Part shown: positions 5,546 to 14,119 of the stretch, one piece after another
How positions within the stretch are numbered: the stretch's first letter is position 1
How the letters are laid out: every line of letters starts with the position of its first letter
DNA from: Bacillota bacterium
Lineage (GTDB): Bacteria; Bacillota; Clostridia; Acetivibrionales; DTU013
NCBI GenBank assembly: GCA_023412665.1
Contig: JAEZCA010000066.1
Coordinates: forward strand, 1-14,119
DNA length: 14,119 bases
Direction: 5' to 3'
Translations under genes and position numbers: made by a program
Notes under the pieces: generated by a model
What the model was told of the DNA's origin: nothing
What the model saw: only the letters and a program-made list of their open reading frames with translations
Database searches by the model: none

Positions 5546-8500
5546 TCAAACTTCAGGTATCCTAATCGTCTTGTAGTTGTTCTTTTCAAATATGTAGCCA
5601 TTCCCCGGATCAAGCTGCATATCCCGTTCCTTGTAGCTCATGTTGGGATTGAAAACCTGCTGCGAATCAACACGACCGCCAAGCAGTACGCCATACATGC
5701 CGGTAAAGACATATCTGTAGAGCGTATCTGAACGGTACATGGAAAGGTCCATTGGATTTACTGTAAAAATAAACTGTATGTTAGATCCGGCCTCACTGGA
5801 GATTATGTCCTCCATAATATTTACGTATGTTTCAGACAGCATATCATAGAAATTGCCATAATCATCAACAAGCACTACTACCTTTTCGCCTACGGCAATA
5901 GCCGACGGAGCTTCATCCATATCATATTCGACGGTCGCTGCAGCTTCCTTAACGGCTAAGTGTTCTCTGTTTAGCTGATCGAGCAATTCTTCCAAATGGG
6001 CTTTACTACTGATATATCCTTCATGCATCTGTTTTTTGCAGAAAGCAGCCATTTGTTTTTTAGAATTGTCAACTACATACACTCTGTATCCGCTGGCCGC
6101 GCTCATTATTCTGAACAGTACCTTGAGCAGATTTGTCTTGCCTGTACTGTCATAGCCAAGTATTGCATATGATGCAGCGTTCAGTGGCAGAGTGACCAGT
6201 TCAGCTTCTGCAGTATCGTAGGCAAACGGTAATTTGTTGTTACTGATAAGCTCTTTGACATATCCGTTGTTGCAAAATTCATCAATTGATATTTTCTCAG
6301 GAACAAACGGAATGGGTTTTGCGATGTTCCCTTTCCATTTTGCCCTCATAGTACGGAATATTTCCCTTAGCTTATTGACCCTATCCGCATCATTTTCAGC
6401 TTCCACAGCGAGTGTAGTCTGAAATTCCAGCGGAGGATTCCCCTTGACAAGACCGCGTCCCTTGGTTGAATCAGGCAGGATATCCGACTTTCCGACTACA
6501 CTGACGTAGTCAAACTTGTCATTGAGCTGGAGTGCTATCATAAGCTTTACATTCTGAAGTATCCTGCTCTTTACCGAATCCACACTGCTTCCGGTAATAA
6601 TCAGGTAAATCCCATAGTTGCCTCCATCCCTGCTAAGAGATATGATAACATTCTCATAATCGGCAAACAGCTCATTAAATACTGAATAGTTATCGATAAT
6701 CAGCATTATTGCAGGGATTTTATGTTTGGTTGATTCCATATACGCTTTTATATTTCCGACGCCTATCTCCGAGAATGTTTTTTTTCTGCTTTCCAACTCA
6801 CGATTCAGCAGCCTCAGAAGCTTCTCAAGCTTATCAGTATCATCAGCATAGACCACTCCGCCAACATGGGGAAGATCACCGAAATAGCCCATGGTCCTTC
6901 CGCCCAGATCAAGTATGTAAATATTGATGTCATCCGGCGTGTAGGTTCTGACCATGGAGTATATGAGAGTCTGCAGGAATGTTGTCTTTCCTGTTCCTGG
7001 AGATCCGTACAGGATAAGATGTCCTTCATTTCCAATATCAGCTGATATTGGAAATTGAGTCTGCTGGTAGGGGTTATCCGCTATTCCGATAATCGGATTG
7101 AGCCAATGTTCTACTTTATCCCAACCCTCTCCGTTCCAACCGCCTGGCCGTTTATCCACCTCACCCAGACAGATGGTTTCCTTAAGCGGGTCAAGCCAGA
7201 GCTTAAGCGGCTTAAGCGCATCTTTTACAGAAACTTCCGCTATATGATCGACAATGGCTTCAAGCTGTGTTTTAGTACCCTTTGCAGTGGCCTTTTTACA
7301 CGATACAGTCCTGACAGGCCTGCCACATGTATCTATCATACTGATCTGTTTCTCGTCATCATTTTCGATCTTGTCACCGGGTATATATGGAGCACCGCTC
7401 CAGCTTGACTGCACTAGTTCATATATCTCGTCGTTGCCTACCTGGACATAGCATCTGCCGGGTTGCACAATGGATGCGGCGTCGGGCTTTTTGATCATCT
7501 CATTACTGTCGCTTCTGTCCAGGACCTTAAGACAGATCCTGAACCTCGTATTGCTCCATATCTGATCATTCACTACGCCCGCCGGCTTCTGTGTTGCCAA
7601 CACCAGGTGCACGCCCAGGCTTCGGCCTATTCGGGCAGCACTGACCAATTCATTCATGAACTCAGGCTGCTGGCTTTTCAGCTCAGCGAACTCGTCTGAT
7701 ATTATAAGCAGGTGGGGCAATGGATCCTTTGCTTTATTATTTTTATAAAGCTGTTGATATTTATCTATATGGTTGACCCCATACTGAGCAAAAATGCTTT
7801 GCCTTCTTTTCAGCTCACTCTGGATCGAAACCAGTGAACGATAAACCTGATTGCCGCCAAGGTTCGTAATAGTTCCAGATACGTGAGGCATGCCGTTGAA
7901 ACAGTTTGCCATGCCGCCGCCCTTATAGTCTATCAGTATAAAGGAAACATCATATGGGTGGTAATTTACAGCCAGTGATAAAAGGAAAGATATTATGAAT
8001 TCACTTTTGCCTGAACCGGTCATACCTGCAATAAGGCCATGCGGTCCATGGAATTTTTCGTGTATATTCAAAAGGAAAGGAACCTCTCCAGCCATATATC
8101 CAAGAGGAGCCTCCAGCGATTTGTATGCATGGTTTTCACGCCATCTTCTCTTGATATCCAATTGTTCCACTGCTCCCGCTTTGTACATCTCAAGAAAGGA
8201 CAGGCTTGATGGTATTGATAGCGTAGCAGCATTTTCCTTTATCTTTATTGCTGCCATTTGACGTGAGTACTTTATCATATCCTGTCCGACGAGACTGTCC
8301 GGTTTGAATTCCACCATACCTGCCTCAGGCTTGTCCCTGTGGTATAAGCTGCATTCAGTCTCGCTGCATTGTACAAATGCGCTGCACTCCTTTGGCAGCA
8401 GTCCCATTTGCTCAAACAGCAGTATTGATGAAACACCGTAATCTTCCCCAAGCGATGTAAGATATCGCATGACAGGCTGGTTCTCGACCAGCTTCTCGTC

Positions 8501-10162
8501 AGCTATGAGCACAACGATATGGGGCAGCTTTGGAAACGATTTGCCCTCAGATTCTTTGGCAATCTCCTCCCTTTGCCGGATTATTCCGTTGAGGTGCTGG
8601 AACACTTCTTTTACTTCTTCCTCGTTCGATGCCACATATCTAGCTGCTTTACCGGGAGCCCAAACGTGCGGGAGGTGCTTGACCCACTCCCACCTGCATT
8701 CTTCATGCTTCGGGTATATGACAAACAGCTTGACCTCATCATAACAGTGAAGAGCTGTTATCTGCACTATCATTGACATGGCAAGCTCAAGCAGCATTTT
8801 CCTGTCGCCAATTAATCCAACAATCTTATTTTCACGGAGCGAGACATGTATTGATACATCCTTCATATAATGGAATGCCTTGTTGACGTCTTTGAGTTCT
8901 TCAAGCAGATAGTCATCATCCATTGTGAAGTGATCCTCGGGTACATTCGACTTGATTGGATTCGGAATTGTTCCGGAGCCGAGCCTCATCTCGAGGAAAT
9001 CCACATGCAGCGGCATCCTTTCCCATATCCTTCGGTCCATATTGGTAATACGGTTAATCAAAACAGCCGGATCTGGATATGTCAGAAGAAGTATTTTACG
9101 GTTGTTTTCAAACCGCTCTTCCATCTCGCCGAACTTCTTTTTCATATATTGCCTGTATCTTCTGATACGTTTTCTCTCTTTGGCGGCCATATCGATTTTC
9201 TGGTATATGTTGGTCATTATCGGCCACAATATCATTCCTGCCAGCATCGCTCCGGACATAGCTATCCTGCTGATGAAGGAGGCAGGATCCTGGTTTCCGG
9301 AATACAGCATCATCATTGTATTTACGAGCATGGCAACACCCATCAGCATGGACGGTCCCATACGGAGGAATGCCGGCTGCTGCTGGGTCTTTACAGGAGC
9401 AGGAGGCGGATCGATTTTCAGAGGTTCCACATCCAATACTTTGATGATCCTTGGTGAACGTTGAAAATAATTAACTTCTATTGGCTTATCTTCTTCAGAT
9501 GCCTCATCAGTGCCGCTGTCAGTAGCCGAAGCAGCCATAACTGCAGTGACTTGAGGCGATTGCTGCTTCTCGGCCGTCAGCTTGCATTCAACAAGCCCTT
9601 CAGGTGAGTTTACAGAAAACAGCTTATCCAGATAAACCAATTTCAGCCCCATGATAGTAATGATGTCCCCGAAGGCAAGTATTGATGACTGAGTTTTTAC
9701 ACCATTTACAAACAGCATTCCCTGCTTGTCCTTTATTTTGACAGACACCGCATTTTCTTCGACGGAAATGATCAAATGGTTTTTTGATACTAATGGGGCT
9801 TTATAGATAATAGTATTGGAATCATCCGTGCCAACGGTTATTTTGTTTTCGGACAATTGGTATTTCTGCATTTGTCCGCTTTTGACGTCTGTCACATACA
9901 GAAGATACTGGCACATGCCGCAGCTGATCTGTATGAGATCACGAAGCTCAAGTTTCTTCCTGGCAACCTCTTGTCCCTGGACCGTAAATACCAGGTTAGG
10001 CCGGCGGATCAATTCCCATGAACCGCTCATATACTTCAAAGCGGCACTGTGCGCCGACCCTTCGCTTTCGCCAAGGAGCATTTCAAATATTTCCCCTTCC
10101 TCTGCAGATCCGGGGATCCTATACTCCCTTTCTTGCGTATCGCTGATCAAAAATACAACCAT
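5546..10162 (-). CDS. essC: EssC/YukBA-type FtsK/SpoIIIE ATPase, motor of type VIIb secretion
   Basis: The protein has 1538 aa, slightly longer than the well-known EssC and YukBA proteins (about 1480-1500). Residues 1-95 form a beta-rich domain and about 100-180 an FHA-like domain (NKITVGTDDSN, LVSKNHLI, FGDIITI). This twin N-terminal arrangement is typical of EssC. The conserved YFQRSPR (232-238) precedes two membrane segments (about 265-286 and 297-320). Three P-loop domains follow: GMTGSGKS at 713-720 with Walker B LLIISDE (D823-E824); GSPGTGKT at 1053-1060 with IIDN (D1157); and GYDSTGKT at 1336-1343 with VDD (D1433-D1434). Only the first has the canonical Asp-Glu pair, in line with the first domain being the most active in the family. 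It would hydrolyse ATP in the cytoplasm to drive WXG100-type substrates across the membrane. It lies in one operon with the large exported protein before it (27-base gap) and yukD after it. Confidence 0.95.
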   Translation of the reverse strand: MVVFLISDTQEREYRIPGSAEEGEIFEMLLGESEGSAHSAALKYMSGSWELIRRPNLVFTVQGQEVARKKLELRDLIQISCGMCQYLLYVTDVKSGQMQKYQLSENKITVGTDDSNTIIYKAPLVSKNHLIISVEENAVSVKIKDKQGMLFVNGVKTQSSILAFGDIITIMGLKLVYLDKLFSVNSPEGLVECKLTAEKQQSPQVTAVMAASATDSGTDEASEEDKPIEVNYFQRSPRIIKVLDVEPLKIDPPPAPVKTQQQPAFLRMGPSMLMGVAMLVNTMMMLYSGNQDPASFISRIAMSGAMLAGMILWPIMTNIYQKIDMAAKERKRIRRYRQYMKKKFGEMEERFENNRKILLLTYPDPAVLINRITNMDRRIWERMPLHVDFLEMRLGSGTIPNPIKSNVPEDHFTMDDDYLLEELKDVNKAFHYMKDVSIHVSLRENKIVGLIGDRKMLLELAMSMIVQITALHCYDEVKLFVIYPKHEECRWEWVKHLPHVWAPGKAARYVASNEEEVKEVFQHLNGIIRQREEIAKESEGKSFPKLPHIVVLIADEKLVENQPVMRYLTSLGEDYGVSSILLFEQMGLLPKECSAFVQCSETECSLYHRDKPEAGMVEFKPDSLVGQDMIKYSRQMAAIKIKENAATLSIPSSLSFLEMYKAGAVEQLDIKRRWRENHAYKSLEAPLGYMAGEVPFLLNIHEKFHGPHGLIAGMTGSGKSEFIISFLLSLAVNYHPYDVSFILIDYKGGGMANCFNGMPHVSGTITNLGGNQVYRSLVSIQSELKRRQSIFAQYGVNHIDKYQQLYKNNKAKDPLPHLLIISDEFAELKSQQPEFMNELVSAARIGRSLGVHLVLATQKPAGVVNDQIWSNTRFRICLKVLDRSDSNEMIKKPDAASIVQPGRCYVQVGNDEIYELVQSSWSGAPYIPGDKIENDDEKQISMIDTCGRPVRTVSCKKATAKGTKTQLEAIVDHIAEVSVKDALKPLKLWLDPLKETICLGEVDKRPGGWNGEGWDKVEHWLNPIIGIADNPYQQTQFPISADIGNEGHLILYGSPGTGKTTFLQTLIYSMVRTYTPDDINIYILDLGGRTMGYFGDLPHVGGVVYADDTDKLEKLLRLLNRELESRKKTFSEIGVGNIKAYMESTKHKIPAIMLIIDNYSVFNELFADYENVIISLSRDGGNYGIYLIITGSSVDSVKSRILQNVKLMIALQLNDKFDYVSVVGKSDILPDSTKGRGLVKGNPPLEFQTTLAVEAENDADRVNKLREIFRTMRAKWKGNIAKPIPFVPEKISIDEFCNNGYVKELISNNKLPFAYDTAEAELVTLPLNAASYAILGYDSTGKTNLLKVLFRIMSAASGYRVYVVDNSKKQMAAFCKKQMHEGYISSKAHLEELLDQLNREHLAVKEAAATVEYDMDEAPSAIAVGEKVVVLVDDYGNFYDMLSETYVNIMEDIISSEAGSNIQFIFTVNPMDLSMYRSDTLYRYVFTGMYGVLLGGRVDSQQVFNPNMSYKERDMQLDPGNGYIFEKNNYKTIRIPEV

Positions 10163-10189
10163 AACACATTTACCCCACTCATTCTAGTT

Positions 10190-13100
10190 TTATCTGTTGC
10201 CTCCGACCTTGTAGTCGTCCGAGGATTTTTTCGCCGCATGGTAGAACACTACATCGCCGGCGTCCAACTGGAACGTTTTGCCGTAATGGTCATTCTGTAC
10301 ATATTCGAAGCCCTCTGCCTCCCACCTGTTATAGTTGGCATGCCAGTACCCCAGTACAGGCCCGGCAATTGCACCGGCATCGTCAGTATGGTATGTTTCT
10401 ATCCGGAAATTAACTATGATGTAACCATCCTTCAGCCAGAAGCTCTCCTTGCCGTTTATGCCATCCAGAGACTCCGGATGATTCGCTATATCTGTTCCGG
10501 CAGGCGCAACATAAAGCTTGTCCGGTAGTTTGTATTCACCATACCAGCGCTGCACGGATTTCGCTACACGGTCCGCCTCCGCCGAACCATTTGCAAATGG
10601 GTGGCTGACCGTATTGCCGATGAACACCTTCAGGTCTTTGGACAGCTTTATCTCACCATATGTCCCTATATCCACCTTCCTGCCCTTGAACTTTTTATCT
10701 GTTATCCCCCTAAGCTCACAGGTCCTTTGTATGTCCGCCTCGGGTATATTCCTGTATATATCGGTGTTTACGATCACCTGTTTGTTTGTTTTGTCCTTGT
10801 CGCTTCCAATTTTAATGAGGATATTGTCCTTGCCGTTGAAGTATTCGTTGTAGTATATATCCACCGCACTGCCGCTGCCACCGTTTTTACCCACATAGTA
10901 GAAGGTCGGTACTATCCTTATATAGTCTTCATCTTTGAAATACTCTCCTACCGTATCAAGGGTGAACTTAAACGCATATCCGGTCTTAAGAGCTCCGCGG
11001 TCGCCCTGGGTCGGATGGCTGCCATCCATGATGGGTAAATCATATATTGCCGAAGCGCCGCCAACAGGATAGCTCTTGCCTGTGTGGGACGAGCTGCCTG
11101 TCTTTGTCCTGAATACCTTCTCCCACAGCGGGTAATCATTGATATCCGTTATCCTGAAGTTTTCTATCCGTCCAACTACCCTGACATTACTGTCGCGGTA
11201 AGCAACGTAATTGGCAATGTCCTTGTTGGCCATAAGCTCCTGCATACTGCCTGTATCACCGGGAGCTTTATTGAAGTCCGCATCACCGGGATCATCGATA
11301 TCATCGGGAGCATTGACGGCAATCGTTTTGAAGTTTACGGTGTAATCTCCTTCATCCACCCAAACAGGCACACTTATATCTACAAACTCCTGTGACTTGT
11401 CCACTGCATGCCAGCTATTTTTCGGTACAAACACCCATCCGCCGGAAACATTCTTAATATATATATCAAAGGGGAACCTGACATATTTCTCTTTGACGTA
11501 TTTGGTGTAATCTCTGACTCCATAGCCTTTTATGTCACGGTGCATATATGCTTTGGTCTGAAATTTGATCTGACCGTCCCTGCCAAGTATCAGGTCGGAC
11601 CGGTCACTCTCCTTGGTGCCAAGCTGCTGGCTTCTGGCATAATCCTCCCTGACGCCGGAATTGCACACCACTGGCGTATGTACATTTACAGGCTCCAGAT
11701 CTTCTATGTCTACATCAACCTCTTCATCCATAGTTGGGTTGAGACTCTGAGACAGCCTTCTATAGGTGACGTTCCCTGTAGTCGGATAACTTCCGTTAGG
11801 GGTCTCCCTTACCACAGTCAGGTCTTTTTTGTACAGCGCATCATCCTTTGTATATGGACTTTCGGGAATAATGCTAGGAACAGGACCTGTTCCATGATTC
11901 CTTCTTTCAGCCTCTGTATTATCACCGGGACCGGGTATGTATTCACTTTGTACTATCGTCACTTCATTGTTGATAATATTACCCGACGCACCTATTTTTC
12001 TGAAATTCACTATCAGCGAATCATTTTTAACCTTGAATTGGCCGATAGCAGCATTCACTTCACTGTACAGATTAATAGAGTCGGGGACATTGGATCCCGA
12101 AAATGCCTCCGTAGGCAGCCAAAGTACTTTTTTGCCCTCTGCCGGATCATATGTAAGCGCTTCGTCAAAAGGATTGATAATTATATGATCGGCTGGTTGG
12201 TCGAACTCAACTATCTGGGGGCTGATATAGCTGCCCGGATCCACATCTATGTCAACCCCGCCGCCTGTGAGCACGTCATTATTGACTCTAGCTCCCTCAA
12301 GCTCATACAGGGCAAACCGATCTATCACCCAATATGCGTAGCTTCTAGGCAATGTACAGACCTGTGTTACCGTCTCCGGCACATTGATATGCCATGTGCC
12401 TGAAATTTCGATCCGACCGCCTTCACAAACAGAACAATCCACCTCTTTACCGTCCGTATCGACTGTCTTCCCATCTGTACAGTTCGTACAATCCACACTA
12501 TAGTCCGGGTCCTGCCAGGTTTTATTGTATGTCTTCTTTACTAAAAAGGTCTCGGATTTGGTGTCCATCACCGAGCTGCACTGCAATTCATGCAGGTATT
12601 CCTCCGCTTTGATCTGAGCATAAAGATCCTCTGTGGTTGGTATCCCGAGAGCAACATCATATTTCTCATTCCCGCGGTCCTCGGCCTTGAGCAAACCGGT
12701 AACCGGCTTGGGCGGTACCGGCTCCGGCAGTTCTGGAGGTATCACCGGCTCGGGGGGTACGATTATCTCCCCAGGAGGATCATACTCTATAGAAACAGTA
12801 CCCACGCCCATCGAATCATATATCTTGCCGCCCGGCTTCATCTCCTTTTTCATCTCTGCTCTGTCTGCGACCTTTGTTGCAACATCATGATGCACCAGAT
12901 ATGGTTGATCGTTATACATATTAGGCTTCATATTCAACGGAGCCAGCTCTTCCGATACCAGGTATGCCCTGTTTGCAAGGAATACGAACATCCTGTTGAG
13001 CCATTCCACTAATTTTCCGTCATAATAATCGACAGTATCATCTTTTTTCTTCTTTTCAGTATAGAACTCGTTATATCTTATAGCGTCCCTCAGGGACAAG

Positions 13101-13759
13101 AACATACCTTTGTAATTTACTACCGCAGATACCAGCGGCTCGAAGAAAATTTCATAAGTGCCTTTAAGTTCGAGACCCTTATAGCTATATATACCGTTTT
13201 TGAAATCTTCAGCCGATATTTTCTGTCCGCAGAGTGCTGAAAGCTTTGGTATATTCGCGTAATCGTTGCCTGTAAACCATTCGTCCCAATCCGCTCTATC
13301 TGAGTACAAGATATCAGGCATCGATATTGAAACAGGGTCTGATGATTTTATGTAATGGTAGGGTTCTATGCTTGCATATTTTTGCTTGTATTCTAGTCCA
13401 GATCTATTCATATATTCAAATACTGACCTTCCGCTATAAAGCTTGACTTTATACTGTGGATATTTTTCATAATCAACTTCGTACTTGGCAAAATCTGTAG
13501 GGTCACCAATTGGGTATATTGTGCATTTGGGATCGGCAAAATTCTCCCTTTCACCTTCCACAAAATATATTCCTATCCTTACCCCTCTTCCTGCTGAGGT
13601 ATATTGCCACTGGTCGGTTCCTTTTCCTGATGAACCGCCGTAATCGCCTTCACCGTAGTTCGCGGCAAAAACAGCCGAAGGCAGCATCGACAGTATCAAC
13701 ACTATTGTTAAGAATATTTTAAACCTGCTCTTGTTATTCAATCTCATTATTCCACTCAT
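10190..13759 (-). CDS. Large exported protein of 1189 aa, first paralog, in an operon with essC
   Basis: The start is ATG 13759 or, four codons later, ATG 13747; both have only modest ribosome sites (AGGA, GTGGA). A Sec signal peptide spans residues 1-32 (hydrophobic ILTIV/LSML core, SAVFA cut). No C-terminal membrane segment or LPxTG motif is seen, so it is secreted or held by interactions. Residues 34-330 match the left-edge paralog. A proline-rich linker (about 325-356) follows. Two C-x-x-C knuckles (Cys424/427 and Cys442/445) with nearby Gly residues look like half of a DnaJ-type zinc finger, which is odd outside the cell. The remaining 740 residues are beta-rich and Asp/Asn/Gly-rich. The family is not firmly recognised; it may belong to a domain-of-unknown-function family of Firmicute surface proteins. 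It follows an SLH-type gene by 49 bases and precedes essC by 27, so it probably works with the secretion system or its surface attachment; this is inference. Confidence 0.92.
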   Translation of the reverse strand: MSGIMRLNNKSRFKIFLTIVLILSMLPSAVFAANYGEGDYGGSSGKGTDQWQYTSAGRGVRIGIYFVEGERENFADPKCTIYPIGDPTDFAKYEVDYEKYPQYKVKLYSGRSVFEYMNRSGLEYKQKYASIEPYHYIKSSDPVSISMPDILYSDRADWDEWFTGNDYANIPKLSALCGQKISAEDFKNGIYSYKGLELKGTYEIFFEPLVSAVVNYKGMFLSLRDAIRYNEFYTEKKKKDDTVDYYDGKLVEWLNRMFVFLANRAYLVSEELAPLNMKPNMYNDQPYLVHHDVATKVADRAEMKKEMKPGGKIYDSMGVGTVSIEYDPPGEIIVPPEPVIPPELPEPVPPKPVTGLLKAEDRGNEKYDVALGIPTTEDLYAQIKAEEYLHELQCSSVMDTKSETFLVKKTYNKTWQDPDYSVDCTNCTDGKTVDTDGKEVDCSVCEGGRIEISGTWHINVPETVTQVCTLPRSYAYWVIDRFALYELEGARVNNDVLTGGGVDIDVDPGSYISPQIVEFDQPADHIIINPFDEALTYDPAEGKKVLWLPTEAFSGSNVPDSINLYSEVNAAIGQFKVKNDSLIVNFRKIGASGNIINNEVTIVQSEYIPGPGDNTEAERRNHGTGPVPSIIPESPYTKDDALYKKDLTVVRETPNGSYPTTGNVTYRRLSQSLNPTMDEEVDVDIEDLEPVNVHTPVVCNSGVREDYARSQQLGTKESDRSDLILGRDGQIKFQTKAYMHRDIKGYGVRDYTKYVKEKYVRFPFDIYIKNVSGGWVFVPKNSWHAVDKSQEFVDISVPVWVDEGDYTVNFKTIAVNAPDDIDDPGDADFNKAPGDTGSMQELMANKDIANYVAYRDSNVRVVGRIENFRITDINDYPLWEKVFRTKTGSSSHTGKSYPVGGASAIYDLPIMDGSHPTQGDRGALKTGYAFKFTLDTVGEYFKDEDYIRIVPTFYYVGKNGGSGSAVDIYYNEYFNGKDNILIKIGSDKDKTNKQVIVNTDIYRNIPEADIQRTCELRGITDKKFKGRKVDIGTYGEIKLSKDLKVFIGNTVSHPFANGSAEADRVAKSVQRWYGEYKLPDKLYVAPAGTDIANHPESLDGINGKESFWLKDGYIIVNFRIETYHTDDAGAIAGPVLGYWHANYNRWEAEGFEYVQNDHYGKTFQLDAGDVVFYHAAKKSSDDYKVGGNR

Positions 13760-13808
13760 TCCATCCTGTTTAAAACTAATAATTTTTGTAATTATGTAAT
13801 TCTATTCA

Positions 13809-14119
13809 TCATGGACCAGTCCAGCACCATGATCTAACATCTTCAAAATATACTGTCCAATATCCAACCCTCTGACCATCTTTGGGGTTCTTGATACCTA
13901 AGGTCATTTGCATTTCAAAAGAACTAATAATCTCCCAGTCCATTCGGAAATGCCCCTCCCCTGTTTTCTCATCTATCCGGTATGGCTGTCCTATATATGT
14001 CTTGTCACCATTATACATACTGCCTATATCTCCATCTGTCAGTAACTCACCATTAGGATATTTCATCCCGCTGTACAGGTCCAGCCCCTGACCATAGCCT
14101 ACCACCCCGGCTGTCTCCG
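13809..14119 (-). CDS. C-terminal part of an SLH-protein paralog (runs off the right edge)
   Basis: The frame is open from the right edge to TGA at 13811-13809, giving about 103 residues ending WCWTGP. The GTG at 14105 is an internal valine (ETAGVVGYG), not a start, because the frame continues upstream with the same residues as the complete protein at 1169-2278. Over the visible length the two C-terminal domains share VVGYGQGLDLYSGMKY, GDKTY, TGEGHFR, NPKDGQRVG/SPKDRQRVG and WCWTGP, about two-thirds identical by eye. Whether this copy also carries SLH repeats cannot be seen. It precedes the large exported protein gene by 49 bases, so the two form the second copy of the cassette. Confidence 0.85.
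   Translation of the reverse strand, partial: ETAGVVGYGQGLDLYSGMKYPNGELLTDGDIGSMYNGDKTYIGQPYRIDEKTGEGHFRMDWEIISSFEMQMTLGIKNPKDGQRVGYWTVYFEDVRSWCWTGP

Noticed and set aside
8870..9464. Two overlapping plus-strand open frames of 170-195 codons
   Set aside because: Both lie antisense within the EssC-type gene, in a region encoding its membrane segments and flanking linker; no independent evidence of coding.
11408..12403. Long plus-strand open frame of 331 codons
   Set aside because: It is entirely antisense to the 1189-aa exported protein gene, has no ribosome site or recognisable domain, and its composition is that of the complement of a coding frame.
1..14119. CRISPR arrays, tRNA or rRNA genes, transposase genes
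   Set aside because: Looked for regularly spaced repeats, cloverleaf-like segments and transposase motifs and saw none.

Overview
The window looks like a low-to-moderate GC Gram-positive chromosome, most likely from a clostridial Firmicute. The grounds are strong AGGAGG-type ribosome binding sites, S-layer homology (SLH) domains, and a type VIIb (Esx/Yuk-type) secretion ATPase with a YukD-like partner. No species-level assignment can be made from the sequence. Every well-supported gene lies on the minus strand, so transcription runs right to left.

Layout, in the direction of transcription. (1) At the right edge is the C-terminal end of a protein related to an SLH-anchored protein (13809 to beyond 14119). 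It is followed 49 bases later by a very large exported protein of 1189 aa (13759-10190). (2) 27 bases later comes an EssC/YukBA-type ATPase of 1538 aa with an FHA domain, two membrane segments and three FtsK/SpoIIIE-like P-loop domains (10162-5546), then a YukD/EsaB-like ubiquitin-fold protein (5518-5267). (3) After a 163-base gap holding a candidate promoter inside an inverted repeat, there is a probable type VII substrate. It has a helical WXG100/LXG-like N-terminus fused to a papain/C39-like cysteine protease domain (5103-3991). It is tightly coupled to an unrecognised 239-aa protein that may be its immunity protein or chaperone (3984-3265). (4) A debris zone of about 1 kb (3264-2279) holds two overlapping mini-ORFs, one a scrap of the large exported protein and one a single-pass membrane peptide. 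It also holds a probable terminator, a frameshifted RHS-repeat fragment on the plus strand, and a 76-bp perfect copy of the signal-peptide region of the left-hand large protein. (5) A second copy of the two-gene cassette follows: a complete SLH protein (2278-1169) and, 51 bases later, a second large exported protein that runs off the left edge (1117 to below 1).

The main architectural point is that an SLH-protein/large-exported-protein gene pair occurs twice, flanking a type VII ATPase/YukD/effector module. The right-hand large-protein gene appears to be in the same operon as the ATPase. The usual type VIIb membrane partners (EsaA, EssA, EssB) and a stand-alone WXG100 protein are not present in the window. 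One inference is that the SLH and large proteins form a wall- or S-layer-attached extracellular part that serves this secretion system. The alternative is that they are simply surface proteins that happen to be neighbours. The region between 2.3 and 3.3 kb looks recombinationally active.
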